In this document: piece after piece, positions 1 to 10,480 of the stretch
How positions within the stretch are numbered: the first letter of the stretch is position 1
How the letters are laid out: every line of letters begins with the position of its first letter
DNA from: Chara braunii
Lineage: Eukaryota > Streptophyta > Charophyceae > Charales > Characeae
DNA length: 45,738 bases
NCBI GenBank assembly: GCA_003427395.1
Contig: BFEA01000038.1
Span: forward strand, 3,932,050 to 3,977,787
Direction of reading: 5' to 3'
The notes under the pieces: generated by a model
Databases searched by the model: none
What the model saw: the letters and a program-made list of their open reading frames with translations, nothing else
Told to the model about the DNA's origin: nothing
Translations under genes and position numbers: made by a program

Positions 1-543
1 ACGATCGTGTTCGACTCGACGATAGGGCACGATCGTGTTCGACTCGACGATAGGGCACGATCGTGTTCGACTTGATGATAGGGCACGATCGTGTTCGACT
101 CAACGATGGGGAACGATTGTGTTCGACTCGACGATACGGCACCATCCTGTTCGACTCGACGATATGGCACGATCCTGTTCGACTCGACGATCGTGTTCGA
201 CTCGACGATGGGGAACGATCGTGTTCGACTCGACGATAGGGCATGATCGTGTTCGACTCGACGATAGGGTACGATCGTGTTCGACTCGACGATACGGCAC
301 GATCGTGTTCGACTCGATGATACGGCACGATCGTGTTCGACTCGACGATGGGGCACGGTCATGTTCGACTCGACGATCGTGTCCAGCTCGACGATCGTGT
401 TCGACTCCACGATAGGGCACGATCATGTTCGACTCGACGATCCTGTTCGACTCGAAGACTGTGTCCGACTCGACGATCGTGTCCGGCTCGACGATCGTGT
501 TCGACTCGACGATAGGGCACGATCGTGTTCGACTCGACGATCA
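1..543. repeat. 28-bp minisatellite array 1
   Basis: Tandem array whose commonest unit is about 28 bp, with core GTGTTCGACTCGACGAT followed by a variable AGGGC or GGGGC tail. Shorter units of about 17-18 bp without the tail are interspersed, for example around 180-200 and 365-400. Each unit contains the palindrome ACGATCGT. Several frames on both strands stay open across the array only because the unit lacks stop codons. The peptides are low-complexity and I do not call them genes. The array starts at the window edge, so its true length is unknown. Confidence 0.95.
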
Positions 544-828
544 CGGCAACGGAAAGTGCCATGTGGCGTTACGTGGTTGCATATGGGCTTACTGGTTGTG
601 TCCTCACCGTCTGATCCTTCGGACTCGGGGTGCTCGACTGTGGCTGCGCGTCACGTTCTGGGGTCATCTGCTCGCTCCGTCGTCGCGACCTGCGACCCTC
701 GACACCTTCGCTACGGTCTGCCGTCGCGTCGCGCAGATGGTCTGCTATGCACGGACCTCCGCTGCATCAACGAATCCCTGCGCTCCGTCGCCACGCCGTG
801 CTCCTAGTCAGCTGAGCACGAGCCTCCA

Positions 829-942
829 CTGCGCTACGCTGTTGCTGTGTCAACGGACCTCCGCTGCGCTGCGCTGTTGATGCGTCGACGGACCTCCGCT
901 GCGCTGCGTTGTTGCTGCGTCAACGGACCTCCGCTGCGCTGC
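829..942. repeat. 35-bp tandem repeat, three copies
   Basis: The string ACGGACCTCCGCTGCGCTG recurs at a 35-bp spacing (GGACCT at 855, 890 and 925), with units differing at a few positions. A related, more diverged copy lies near 750. It is GC-rich and non-coding as far as can be seen. Confidence 0.85.
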
Positions 943-1368
943 CCATCCGATACGGAACTGAACTGAAAATGGAAAGTGGTGGACCCCCTCCATATATATA
1001 GTTTTTCGGGTGGGCCCTCCGCACGCGCCTGCTGGCCGTCTGATCCGGGAATACGGATGGTCGGGATGATCGCTTGGCTGCAGACGGTGGTCTGGTGGTG
1101 AGGCCAATGGACCGCCCTATTTTCCCCCCCGGTGAATCTTAGCCGTCGATCCGTCGGTCGGCCGTCAGCCACGATCGTTTTTCCCCCCTAGCCAAAGCGG
1201 AGGCACGAGGATGACGTTCCGCCCAGAGCCGACGCACATGAGTAGCCGCGACATTGTGTCAGTGCTCCGTTGTTCACATTCTGGGAAAATCAGCGCAGCG
1301 ATCCGCCAGCGTTAACACAACAACTGGGCCGCTCTCCAGGTTAGTGTCACTTCCGCCAACCCGGCTGC

Positions 1369-1369
<1 letters not shown>

Positions 1370-1406
<37 letters not shown>
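1370..1406. repeat. Poly-C tract, 37 bases
   Basis: Uninterrupted run of 37 C between CGGCTGCT and GAACCAAAG. The opposite strand is G37 and could form quadruplex structures. Homopolymer length is likely to be inaccurate in an assembly. Confidence 0.9.
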
Positions 1407-1407
<1 letters not shown>

Positions 1408-1510
1408 AACCAAAGAGAAAAACCTCCGTGGCCCGCCCTGTCCTTTGTTAGTTTATTGGTGACGTCAACAAATTTTCTCCAACACTTCCTTATGGCGTTT
1501 ATTTGCACAG

Positions 1511-2165
1511 GTGGTCGTGTCCACCACAGTCGTCGTCATGTCGAACACGGTCGTCGTCGTGTCCGACACGATCGTCGTCGTGTCGAACACGATAGTCGTC
1601 GTGTCCGGCACGATCGTCGTCGTCTCCAACACAATCGTCGTCGTGTCCGACGACATGATCGTCGTCGTGTCCGGCACGATCGTCGTCGTGTCGAGCGCGA
1701 TGGTCGACATGTCGAACATGATCGTCCTCGTGTCGAACATGATCGTAGTGTCATGTCGAACACGATGGTCGTCGTCTCGAGCGCGCTCGACATCGTGCCC
1801 TGCACGATCGTCGTCGTGCCGAACGCGGTCGTCGGGCGTGGTTGTTGAACACGATCGTCGAACACGATCCTCGTCGTGTCGAACACGATCGTCGTAGTGT
1901 CGAGCACGATCGTCATCGTGTCGAACACGATTGTCGTCGTGTCGAACACGGTCGTCTTCGTCGTGTCGAACACTGTAGTGGTCGTGTCGAGCACGATCGT
2001 CCTCGACGTGTCAAACATGATCATAGTCGTGTCGACAATGATCGTCGTCGTGTCCAGCGCGCCCGCCGCCATGTCGAGCACGACCGTCGAGGTGTCGGGC
2101 AGGATTGTCGTCGTGTCCAGCACGATCGTCGTCATGTCGGGCACCATGCTCGTGTTCGCCACGAC
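1511..2165. repeat. 21-bp minisatellite array 2
   Basis: Tandem array of about 21-bp units around GTGTCGAACACGATCGTCGT, with 18- to 27-bp length variants and many substitutions. The unit is a multiple of three, so long low-complexity frames (repeated V-S-N-T-I-V-V on plus, T-T-I-V-x-D-T on minus) run through it. I attribute these to the repeat and not to a gene. The 14-base core TCGAACACGATCGT is the reverse complement of the core of array 1. Confidence 0.93.
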
Positions 2166-3043
2166 AGTGGCGCTGCGGCTCCCGGGTTCCAGGGAAGAAA
2201 AACACTGCTTCGTGTTTGGCAGGGCAACAAGCGCTGCGGGCTAACTGCTGTCGGCGCAGAGCAGAGTGTGTGGCGTCTTCGGCACGAGCTGTGTTGTCTG
2301 CGGACTGTTTACTGTCATGTTGGTCAGCACAAGACCACGAACAACCGATGCCTCCGTGGACGATACGATCGTCGATACAATCGCGGGGGGGGACGACTTG
2401 CCCCACCGTCGATGCAGGTGCCATGCCGGTCGATGTGGTGGCCACTATCCCGGACAACCATTCTCTTGCTGGTCGACTTCGTCCCGTCGGCGCGGGTCGG
2501 GTCGGACCGCCACCTTCGGGTGTTCCGCCACAATTAGTCACATTCGAGAGACGTGCTTCGACTTGCACAGGTCGCAAACAATCCAGTGCGAGTTGCACGA
2601 GCGAAACATAGTACCCGGGTGATTGTCTTTTGTCTCTTGTTACACTGATTGTAGATTGGGAGATTGTGATAATATAAAATTGAGTCTCTCTCATGTTGGA
2701 CACGACGGTGGCGTTGCCACAGTCATTTGCCTGCTTAGTCTGGGGTTCTGGGAACCCGTCGTGTGCCGTCAGTAGAGTTCCTCGACCGACATGGTCTTCG
2801 AACTCTGCGCAAATTTTGGTTTTAATCCGCGGAGTCTAGTGCCCGTTCATCAAGAAGAGGGGACCCTTCCGTGTTGCACAATGCGGTCTCGTTGCCACGG
2901 TGGTTTTCCTGTTCGCTCGTGGCAGTTTTCCTGCTCGCTCTGGGTGGTGGGAACCACTCGTGTGTCGTCGCTGAAGTTCCTGGAACCTGTGTCGTTCTTA
3001 ATGTTTGCTATCAATACCCTCATGTCAAGTTGTGTGCTGCGCG
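2166..3043. other. Non-coding spacer with diverged direct repeats
   Basis: No recognisable protein. A diverged direct repeat is visible. The stretch 2693-2790 (GTTGCCAC, CTGGGTTC-like text, GGGAACC, CGTGTG, GTTCCT) recurs at about 2868-2990 with the same word order and many substitutions. A third weak echo lies at 2150-2210. Open frames on both strands have unrelated compositions. Confidence 0.5.
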
Positions 3044-3262
3044 CCAGGGTCCTCACCTTCCCGCTGTTGGTACCCGCTGTGTTTTGCCCGTCGTGATCTC
3101 TGCCTTTCCGATGCTGATGCCCGACGTGACATGTGCTACGTTTCCTTTTGCGCGTCAGGATCTCCGCCTTTTCACTGTTGGTGCACGCTGTGTTTTGCAC
3201 GTCATAATCTCTGCCTTTCCGATACTGGTGCCCGACTTGACGTGTGCTACATTTTCCACTCT
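3044..3262. repeat. 111-bp tandem duplication
   Basis: Two head-to-tail copies at an offset of 111 bp. CGCTGTGTTTTGC occurs at 3075 and 3186, and TCTCTGCCTTTCCGAT occurs in each copy. Identity looks high with scattered substitutions. The period is a multiple of three, so frames remain open through both copies. Confidence 0.85.
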
Positions 3263-3620
3263 CGTTCGATCTCCGACTTCGACAAACTTTTTTGCGTGTA
3301 CTGCGCTTTTGGCACAGATTGCCCCGATGACTGGACTGCTGAGTCCTCACCCATTGTCAGAATTCATCATGCTTCGAACCCGGTCTCTGTGCCCTTGTAA
3401 ATGATTCATCTCGATGCTCACATTCCAAGGTCGTGTGTTATCCCCGCTCGGATGTTTCCTGTTCCCCTCCGTCCCGTGTAGGGCTGCATTTCTCGGTGTC
3501 GTTTATAGGGTTGTTTTTCTTGCTGTTATGTAGGGATGGTTGTCTACTCCCTTTCATTGACCTCTGATTTGTGCCTTTGACAGTGGTCCGCTGTTTTGTT
3601 GTCGCAGACACGTTTCGTAC

Positions 3621-4247
3621 ATGGTTTGTGGTGTGCATGCTATGCCACGGCAGGCTTGCAGCACAACCTTGGAAACCATGGACTGTGTGGCATCTAATAC
3701 AATGCTCAATGAGGATTTTTCTCCACCGCACCTGCCAATGTGTTCACAAGATGTTCGAAGTGGTCACGAACGTGTCTATAATGCTCTGGAGTGTCCTGCT
3801 CATATGAGGTCACAAAATATTGTGTGTGCGGTCACTACATGTGAAAGTGCGTATCCAGTCTTGCGCTGCCCGGTTCGAGCCTCTGATGCAAAGAGTGCGG
3901 AAGGTCAGGAGGGTAAGGCTTTCGTTGCTGACAATAACGCATCCGATGTAGACCGTGTTGTATGGGTGCATAGGAGTTCACTTCGAGATTTCGGGTACAC
4001 AGGTCTTCTGTTTGGTGAGAGTGATGAAGATGGTTCAGATTCAAGTGCTTTGGTGTCGTCTAGTGTTGATAGTTCTCCAGATAAAACCGGTCGTCCGCAA
4101 ACGTACGCTGACCGGAACACTGACCACTGTTGTCGAAATGACGATGAGAATTGTGATGTGATCTCTGATTTCGATGACATTTTCCCAAAATGTCTGTCCT
4201 CAGAGAAGCGTCCTTATACTTTTCGTGTCAGAATGTCGCGGTCATAG
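3621..4247 (+). CDS. Hypothetical acidic protein upstream of the DUF7869 gene
   Basis: A 208-residue open frame with no domain I recognise. Its second half is rich in D, S and E (GESDEDGSDSSALVSSSVDSS). It lies in the same reading frame as the DUF7869-like gene that follows and is separated from it only by two stop codons (4245 and 4257). It may therefore be the N-terminal part of that gene rather than a gene of its own. The first 60 residues are less convincing and the start is uncertain. It carries no visible signal peptide or membrane segment. Confidence 0.4.
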   Translation: MVCGVHAMPRQACSTTLETMDCVASNTMLNEDFSPPHLPMCSQDVRSGHERVYNALECPAHMRSQNIVCAVTTCESAYPVLRCPVRASDAKSAEGQEGKAFVADNNASDVDRVVWVHRSSLRDFGYTGLLFGESDEDGSDSSALVSSSVDSSPDKTGRPQTYADRNTDHCCRNDDENCDVISDFDDIFPKCLSSEKRPYTFRVRMSRS

Positions 4248-4265
4248 AAGATTCTGCAATAAGTT

Positions 4266-5952
4266 CATAAAAAACTCACAAAAAAAGCACTGGCGAGTGT
4301 GCGTAGACAAGTTTGTTGTAAGCGAGAGTGTTGCGCTCAAATGACCCTGGAAGACATCAAAGTTGTTCGGAGCGCATACTACTCTAAGGACCAGCAGAGG
4401 AGGGATGCATGGTGGGTTGAAACGTTGAAGAGGTTCACCTTCATAGAAGATGAGAAGGAGATTGTTCAACCTATTGTGGGAAAACGAAATGTGTGCATTA
4501 GTGCTTGGTGTTTCACACTAGGTGTATGTAGGAATACATTTCTCAAAAAAAGGATGACTTTGTCAAAAAACTACATTATGCCGGAGCACGGTAGTACTAG
4601 GCTCAGACGCACATCAGTAACATATGCGACGATGTACGGAAAACTAAGCTCCTTCGTGCGAGATAACGGAGATTCAATGCCCAATGACATGAAGATCAAA
4701 GAGGGGGAATCGAAAGTGGTATTGAGATTGCCTGCTTGCTATAACAAGGTTGATATTTATAAGTTGCTAAAGTCGCAGTTCGACAACATGGGTGCTCCTT
4801 GTGTTTCTCTCCAAGTTCTCTACAACATGTGGAGAACGTAATTTTGGCATGTTAAATTCCATGACATTGATCAAAACTTTACGAAATGCGAGAAATGTGT
4901 CGAATACAAAGAATCTATCAGTTCCGCAAAGTACTCACGTGTGCGTGAGTATTGTTTCGCTACGTGAGAAACACGTGGACTTGCAGCTCCAACATCGTGT
5001 TGCGTAGGAGGTGTGGAAGGATGAGTCGAAGAGACCGGGTTCCAACAGTTCATGCATCATCATTGACGGCATGGACCAAAGCAAGACCAGTATTCCACAC
5101 TTTGGCGGAGAGAACAAATCGAAGGCATTCGAAAATATTCCGATGTTGAAAACTAATTTAACAGCTATTATTGTACATGGCCGCTCACCATCGGTCCATG
5201 TTCACACATAGTGCTCTTGCTATCCACACAATTCGAATGTTGTACTGTCATCCATTATGAAAGTTTTGCGTGACATCTAGGCGACAAGCGACTTGTCTTC
5301 TAAACTGAGGATACAAGCTGACAACTGTTGGAGAGAAAACAAAAACAGATACATTTTGGCACTTGCTGCAGCTTTGGTAAAATTTGGCTTCTTCAAAGAA
5401 GTCGAATTCGGTTTTATGTTAGTGGGACACACACATACGGACGTTGATGCCACTTTCAGTCATTTCTTCCGCAAACAGAAAATGCACGATGCTTATACCA
5501 TGCTCGACATCTTCAAGCTCGTTGCCAGTTCTAAAAAAGAACGTCCGTCGTGCACATTCACGGATGAAATTGCTGATTGGCGAGGTGCTGTTAAGCCCTT
5601 CCTGATCAAGAGACTGACCGGACATACTCGTCCACATGCCTTTAGGTTTTACATGCAGGATGACAATCCTGTGTTCAAGTGGAAAGAGTATTGCACTTCT
5701 CCTAAATGGTCTGCTCTAGTCTATTGCTTTAGACGAAATGAAAACAAAGCATATGCTGGATTCGAATTGCCATTCGAGTCATCACCTGTTCCGCCGTCAG
5801 CTTCTCTGCCTACTAAAGATAGGAATTCGGATTTCGAATCAGGAATTGAAGGTGTGACGACGTTTGTTGGGTGGTTGGAGAACAAGCGGCACGAATGGTT
5901 AGGAATGAAAAATGAGGTTAACTTCTCAAAGGAGAGTGCTCTTTCACGCTGA
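4266..5952 (+). pseudogene. DUF7869-family transposon-type gene, broken
   Basis: The reading resembles the family of mobile-element proteins carrying DUF7869, which adopts an RNase H-like fold. Visible parts, in order, are a Cys-rich start (VCCKRECC, about 4313-4340); an N-terminal domain with KRNVCISAWCFTLGVCRNTF (about 4483-4542); a CxxC segment KCEKCVEYKE (about 4890-4920); the block IIIDGMDQSKTSIPHFGG (about 5059-5112); then IQADNCWRENKNRY (about 5308-5350) and VGHTHTDVDATFSHFF (about 5422-5470). These D-containing blocks are the usual candidate metal-binding positions. The frame carries stops at 4839, 5005, 5209 and 5278 and shifts from frame 3 to frame 1 between about 4960 and 5000, so it cannot make a full protein. 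The longest intact piece is 5293-5952. The family assignment is from recognition of the motif order. No terminal repeats were found around it. Confidence 0.75.
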
Positions 5953-6464
5953 CGGCGGAACAGGTGATGACTCGAATGCCTTTCACTTCCCGATGATGAA
6001 GATCAGTAGGTTTTATATACGTTTTGAGGAAGAGCTAATCGTATTTCTTTACACGTATTAGTACATTATTTAGTTGTCGCTGAGTTTTCATTTATATATA
6101 TTTAAACTGTATTTTCATGTCTTGTAGAATGGTTCAACCATTTGTGACGACTGGATGACCGCAAAGTAACATGGTGTGGGGAAGAAATATATGGCATGAT
6201 ATGAGTCCTATCTTCTTCACATCCGAAGTGATCTTTGACAGTGCAGTACTCAGTGTCAGAGGTGTGGATGGCCCACCGGAAGACTGGGAACATTATCCTC
6301 GAGAATCACTGTATATTTGTGGTCGCAGGTGTTGTGGAACGAGAACATACCTGCGAGAAGTGCTCGCACCCTTTTCGGAATTGTATTATTCAGCAGTCAA
6401 ATTCTACCACAACAATTTCAACGTGATGACCTCGTTTTGTGCAACGACGACTGTTCGAGGTTAA
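5953..6464. other. AT-rich spacer after the DUF7869 gene
   Basis: Short open frames only. One (6235-6426) has a CxxC pair and one (6171-6464) overlaps it in another frame. Neither has enough signal to call. They may be decayed parts of the same element. Confidence 0.4.
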
Positions 6465-6758
6465 TGCAAAGTATCTTTCCTTATTCATAATGACTATTCT
6501 GCAAATGCAAGTGTTTTCAATGCAGATAACATCGATGAACGAAGACGGGAAGAATTCCGGAGGAGGATCATGGAGCAACCGTCACTCAAAACACTCATGG
6601 ATGGGCTTGTGGACACGGCCATCAAATATTTGCGAAGTCTTCTGCTGCACGAATATGAAGTAATAGAAATTTATACAGAGTACAACGACCCCGCGTTTGA
6701 CGGACAAAATGATACCATCATTGTAGAAGATTGGATAACTTATATAAGGACAGACTGA
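6465..6758 (+). CDS. Small hypothetical open frame, possible tail of the element
   Basis: Open for 97 codons from 6465, with the first ATG at 6516 or 6570. The C-terminal part reads as a plausible helical, acidic protein (LMDGLVDTAIKYLRSLL, then IVEDWITYIRTD) and ends in TGA at 6756. I recognise no family. It sits about 500 bp downstream of the DUF7869-like gene on the same strand and could be a second gene or a last exon of that element. Confidence is low because nothing but frame openness and composition supports it. Confidence 0.3.
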   Translation, partial: CKVSFLIHNDYSANASVFNADNIDERRREEFRRRIMEQPSLKTLMDGLVDTAIKYLRSLLLHEYEVIEIYTEYNDPAFDGQNDTIIVEDWITYIRTD

Positions 6759-7678
6759 AATGTTGTCTTGATCGCATTAGTTTATCCCCTAAGTCAATCT
6801 AGTTACTAGGCTTGTTTTGCCTACTTTCTTAGTGTTATTTGTGCTTTGCATTTAATTTTTCTTCTCTTACTCGGTCGATGGCTTTGAGACATCATCTAAG
6901 TTCGAATAGCCCGGTCATGCGTTCATGTAGAGTTATTTGGTCTTCCGAGTTCAATGGGATTCGAACTAAGGTCGGTTGCACTGCTTTCAAATTGCTTTTC
7001 ATATTAAATTTTTGCACGCGTTTTCATTTAAGGGTGTTATTGTAGTTTCAAGCATAATTTTTGTACGTGTTTTCGGAGTGTCCGCTGCACTTTGTTGTCA
7101 AATATTAACAGTTATTTTTCTTCCAAGGTCACATACAAGGTCTTTCTGTTCTTTCAAGGTTTTTATATTTCAATCATTTTGAAATCTGATGTTCCCTGCC
7201 CAAACAAACTTAACTTAAAGGCTTAGATTTAGCATTACCAAGTTGAACTTGATGCGACACTCACGACATTTCACTAGCTTTTACACTTTGTGTAAGTCTC
7301 ACGTTTTGGAATATGTGTCCATATTGTGTAAGCTTGGTATTATAATTAATATAATAATATGACTTCTTGGATTTTGCGATAGAATGGATGTATTCATGTT
7401 ATGAAAGGTAGGGATAATATACAATAGTTGACTCATCATACTTTTATTGATGCAGATATGCAACTTTCTTTTGAAATAGAATAATGGATTGTTGACTAAT
7501 AAAACTTGTATTGATGCAGATATGCAATTTTCTTTTGAATACTTGATTGTACAATATTTGTCAATAAGATGCTAAAATCCTCTGTTCTTGTTGTTAAATT
7601 TACTTTTTTCTGGCAAAATTGTTAATTTCATTATGTTTACTTTTTACAAAATATTTCATTTTTAACGAAAACACCGTT
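6759..7678. other. AT-rich non-coding region with a short direct repeat
   Basis: No gene seen. The string TATTGATGCAGATATGCAA followed by TTTCTTTTGAA occurs at about 7445 and again at about 7509, a 64-bp offset with two or three differences. The rest is unstructured AT-rich sequence. Confidence 0.6.
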
Positions 7679-8035
7679 TTACTCTCCTTTCTTTATTTCT
7701 TTTATTTTCTTTCCTCCTTTTTTTCTCCTTTCTTTTTGATCCCTCTCCACCTTTCCCCAACCCTCCCATCCCCCAACTACCACCACATTATTCCTCCACC
7801 TTCCACTTCCATTTTTTTCTCTCTCCCACCTATTTCTTTCTTTTCTCCTTCACTTTTTTCATTCCCCTTCCCCCCTACTTCGATTTTTTTTTGTTTTTCT
7901 TCTTTCTATCTGTCTTTTGATTTATTTTTTCACCTTTTTTCAAAAATTCGAATTATCTTCTTCCCCACCTTCTTTTCTCATTTTCTGATTTATTTCATTT
8001 TTTTTTCCATTTATTCTGAAAATTCGATTTTTTTT
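7679..8035. repeat. Long polypyrimidine-rich tract
   Basis: About 350 bp in which the plus strand is nearly all T and C, with TTTCTTT, CCTCC and CCCCAACC-like blocks. It keeps one frame open and gives a peptide of F, L, S, P and I, which reflects composition only. Confidence 0.8.
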
Positions 8036-8078
8036 TTACGGCAACCCTAAATTTAATTAGGTGTTAGTCTTTCTTGCT

Positions 8079-8406
8079 TTCGGCACACATTTTGACCCCG
8101 TAGGGGTAACGAAGTGCTGCCGAAATTTTCTGATTTTCTCTTACTTAGTCTTTTCGGTACACTTCGACCCCATGGGGGTAATGAAATGCTGCCAAAATTT
8201 TTGAAAAATCAAATACCCCATCTCTCTCCACCTCCTCACCCACTTATTTACTTATTTATTTATTTATCTATTTATTTATTATTTATTTATTTTTTTTTTG
8301 AAAATTTTTTATTTGCGGCAGTTTGAAATCTAGTGTGCTTATCTAGATCTCTCCTTTTCCTTTGGCATATTCTTAACCCCATGGGGGGTAGGGAAATGCT
8401 GCCGAA
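8079..8406. repeat. Three copies of a 44-46-bp hairpin repeat
   Basis: Copies at 8079-8124, 8153-8196 and 8361-8406. Each has an outer stem TTCGGCA...TGCCGAA (variants TTCGGTA...TGCCAAA and TTTGGCA...TGCCGAA), an inner CCCC-x-GGGG stem (GACCCCGTAGGGGTAA in copy 1) and a conserved GAARTGCTGCC or GAAATGCTGCC segment before the closing stem. Substitutions in the outer stem partly keep pairing through G-T wobbles. They lie between AT-rich sequence and the GC-rich start of chromovirus 1. Confidence 0.8.
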
Positions 8407-8469
8407 AATTTCAAAAAAATAAATCTTATTTTTCTTTTCACATTTTGTTTACTTCTTCCCGTGCAGCCT

Positions 8470-9656
8470 GCCGCTGTTTCCCCCGCCGCTCCACCATGCG
8501 GCCCGAGCATACAGTGAGCTGCGCCCCCTCCTCAAGGACCTCCGCCGACTTATTCAGCTGTAGTGCAGTCCCCTGCTTCCCGTTCTCCTCGCCACCAAAA
8601 CGGTGGCGCACCACTCGTCCGCTTGACGGACATTGCCTTGTATGACATTACAGGCATACGCGTGTCTCGGTGGCTACAGTCTGCCACCCTCATGCTCCAG
8701 CTCATGGGTGCCGCACCCGACACGTGGGTGACTCACCTCTCCACGCTCCTGCGTGGCGGTCCTTCCGACGCCTGGGAGGATTTCTACGCTTACTCCGTTT
8801 GTGGCACTTGTGCGGGTCGGACTCCGACCTTCATGAATTTCCAGGCGTTCCTCGAGGATCGTTTCGGACCCCGATATCACGTGACTTACGCCTTCGAGCG
8901 TGTCGTCACTACACGCTGGTCCGGCTCTGGTGGCACTGCCGGCCTGGATCGCCACATCCAGGTGTTTTAGGACGCCCGCCTCATTTGTGACATGGCGTTC
9001 CTCCTCGAGGCGGCCGTTATCGATCGTTTCTTGGCCAACCTTTCGCTCGAGTACCACTCCGAGCTATGGTGGTACGAGTTCACATCGGCCCCGCAGGCTT
9101 ACGAGGCCGCCAGGGACCATCAGCGGATGCGGGCCCGTCTTCACCCCGCCTCCTCCTCCCAGCTGCAGCGTACTGGTTACGCCTCCTCTCACGGCACTTC
9201 CCAGCGCCATTCCCCTTTCCGCGGTCACCCCCACCGTTCCGCGCAGCAGGGTCGCCACTTCTCGCGCCGCTTCAGCACGCTCGAGTATGGTGAGCAGGAC
9301 GCTGGTGCCCCGCTGTCGCCAGAGAGTGACCATAGCGACGACCTCGACCTCGGCGAGGCCGTCCACCACCACCCGGAGGACCCTACTCTCCCTATTGCTG
9401 AGCGCCTCCAGCTCATCCTCTCCACCCTTTTCCGGGCACGCAGCCGCCAAGGTCACGCTGGCCCGTCGCCCCTTGAGGTCCTCAGCAAGACATCCCCCAG
9501 GGCTTTGTCCCTCCTCGCGGTGTCCTTTCCGTTGAGGAACGCGCGGCTATTTTGGGCCGGTGTGGCTGTTTGCGATGCCGTCAGGACGGTCATACCTCCT
9601 TGCGGTGCCCTTACACCACTGCCCTTGACTACCACTATGTCGACCTTTCTCGCTAG
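8470..9656 (+). pseudogene. gag of chromovirus 1, frameshifted
   Basis: Three overlapping frames are needed. An N-terminal helical piece is in frame 2 (HHAARAYSELRPLLKDLRRL, about 8488-8548). The main capsid-like part in frame 1 runs about 8563-9480 (WLQSATLMLQLMG, then FQAFLEDRFGPRYH), with a TAG at 8968 and continuation through DRFLANLSLEYHSELWW. The end is in frame 3, with a CCHC zinc knuckle of spacing CxxCx4Hx4C (CLRCRQDGHTSLRC, 9567-9608), ending in TAG at 9654. The zinc knuckle is the RNA-binding part of the nucleocapsid. The frame change near 9475-9483 separates it from the capsid. The true start codon is unclear. Confidence 0.8.
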
Positions 9657-9712
9657 CGTCGTGCTCAGTCCCCCCCCGACACCTCTCATCCCCCCGGCGC
9701 CTCCTAGCCACG

Positions 9713-10480
9713 GTGCAGTGTACACCTGCGCCCTCCTCAGTAGTAGGCTTCCCGACATCTCTGTCGCGGTTTGCCCCTCTCGCTACTGGAGCTGAGGTAT
9801 CGCAGGACTCGACAGAGTGTACTCAGCCCTCTGTCGCAGTACCGTCTACGCCTCCGCAGACCACCGTCTCCCCTCCTTCCCCGCCGCGACTACCGACGCG
9901 TCGAGCCATTCGCTTAGCCCGTTGAGGCGAGCGGCTCGCTACTCGCGAGGACGTTGTGTTCTCTCTTCTGGACTTGAGCATGCTCCAGGTTCGTCAGGAG
10001 CGACTCACCCTCCGAGTCCATGTCGTTGCACTGTGTCGCCTTCTCACCATCCTCTCTTACCTTGATCGCACCCTCCCGATCATCCCAGTACGACTCGGGA
10101 CCTCCAGGAGGGTGTACTCAACGCTGTGGGATTCCAGTTCTCAGGGCGACTTCATTCACCCATGTGTGGTGAAGAAAGCTTGCTTACCCACGACAGGGTC
10201 TCCAACTCCCATCTCCGTCGCCCTAAGGGATAACAAGACCCAACGCTTCGTCGATCAGACGGTCACCGACCTCCCTTTCTTCCTCACTCTCGAGCCGAAT
10301 GATCGTTCCCCGGTGTCTCGTCGCCACCGCTCCTCTGCAAATTTCGATGTGATGGAGACGGGGTACGACTTCATTCTCAGCACTCCGTGGTCTCGTCGGT
10401 TCCGCAGCACCGAGGCCGATTAGGCGACCAACACTCTCGTTCTCAAAACGAAGTGTGGACCGACGTATCGCGTACCTTTC
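9713..10480 (+). pseudogene. Retropepsin-type aspartic protease region of chromovirus 1
   Basis: Frame 2 carries a proline-rich linker, a TGA at 9923, then the protease domain. The catalytic loop expected to read D-S/T-G appears as LWDSSSQGDFIHP (about 10124-10162), with serine in place of the glycine. The following VVKKACLPTTG fits the family. The C-terminal signature appears as YDFILSTPW (about 10364-10390), where family members have an L-G pair. A TAG at 10421 follows, after which the same frame reads on (TNTLVLKTKCG) towards the linker to RT. The altered catalytic loop suggests an inactive enzyme. Confidence 0.75.

Larger units (their letters stand above)
544..1510. other. Unique spacer between the two minisatellites
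   Basis: No supported gene. It holds a short 35-bp tandem repeat (829-942) and a 37-base poly-C run (1370-1406), listed separately. Open frames here are short, overlap on both strands and have no recognisable domain. Confidence 0.6.

Noticed and set aside
1-543. CRISPR-like array
   Set aside because: Units are directly adjacent with no unique spacers, and the window is eukaryotic.
35-880. Several overlapping open frames over minisatellite 1, both strands
   Set aside because: They are open only because the repeat unit lacks stops. The peptides are low-complexity and frames overlap on both strands.
1511-2244. Plus and minus frames with VSNTIVV or TTIVxDT repeats over minisatellite 2
   Set aside because: The 21-bp unit is a multiple of three, which opens frames trivially. 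No start context or domain supports a gene.
9064-9758. Minus-strand frames antisense to gag of chromovirus 1
   Set aside because: GC-rich antisense openness. The plus strand carries the recognisable gag with a zinc knuckle.
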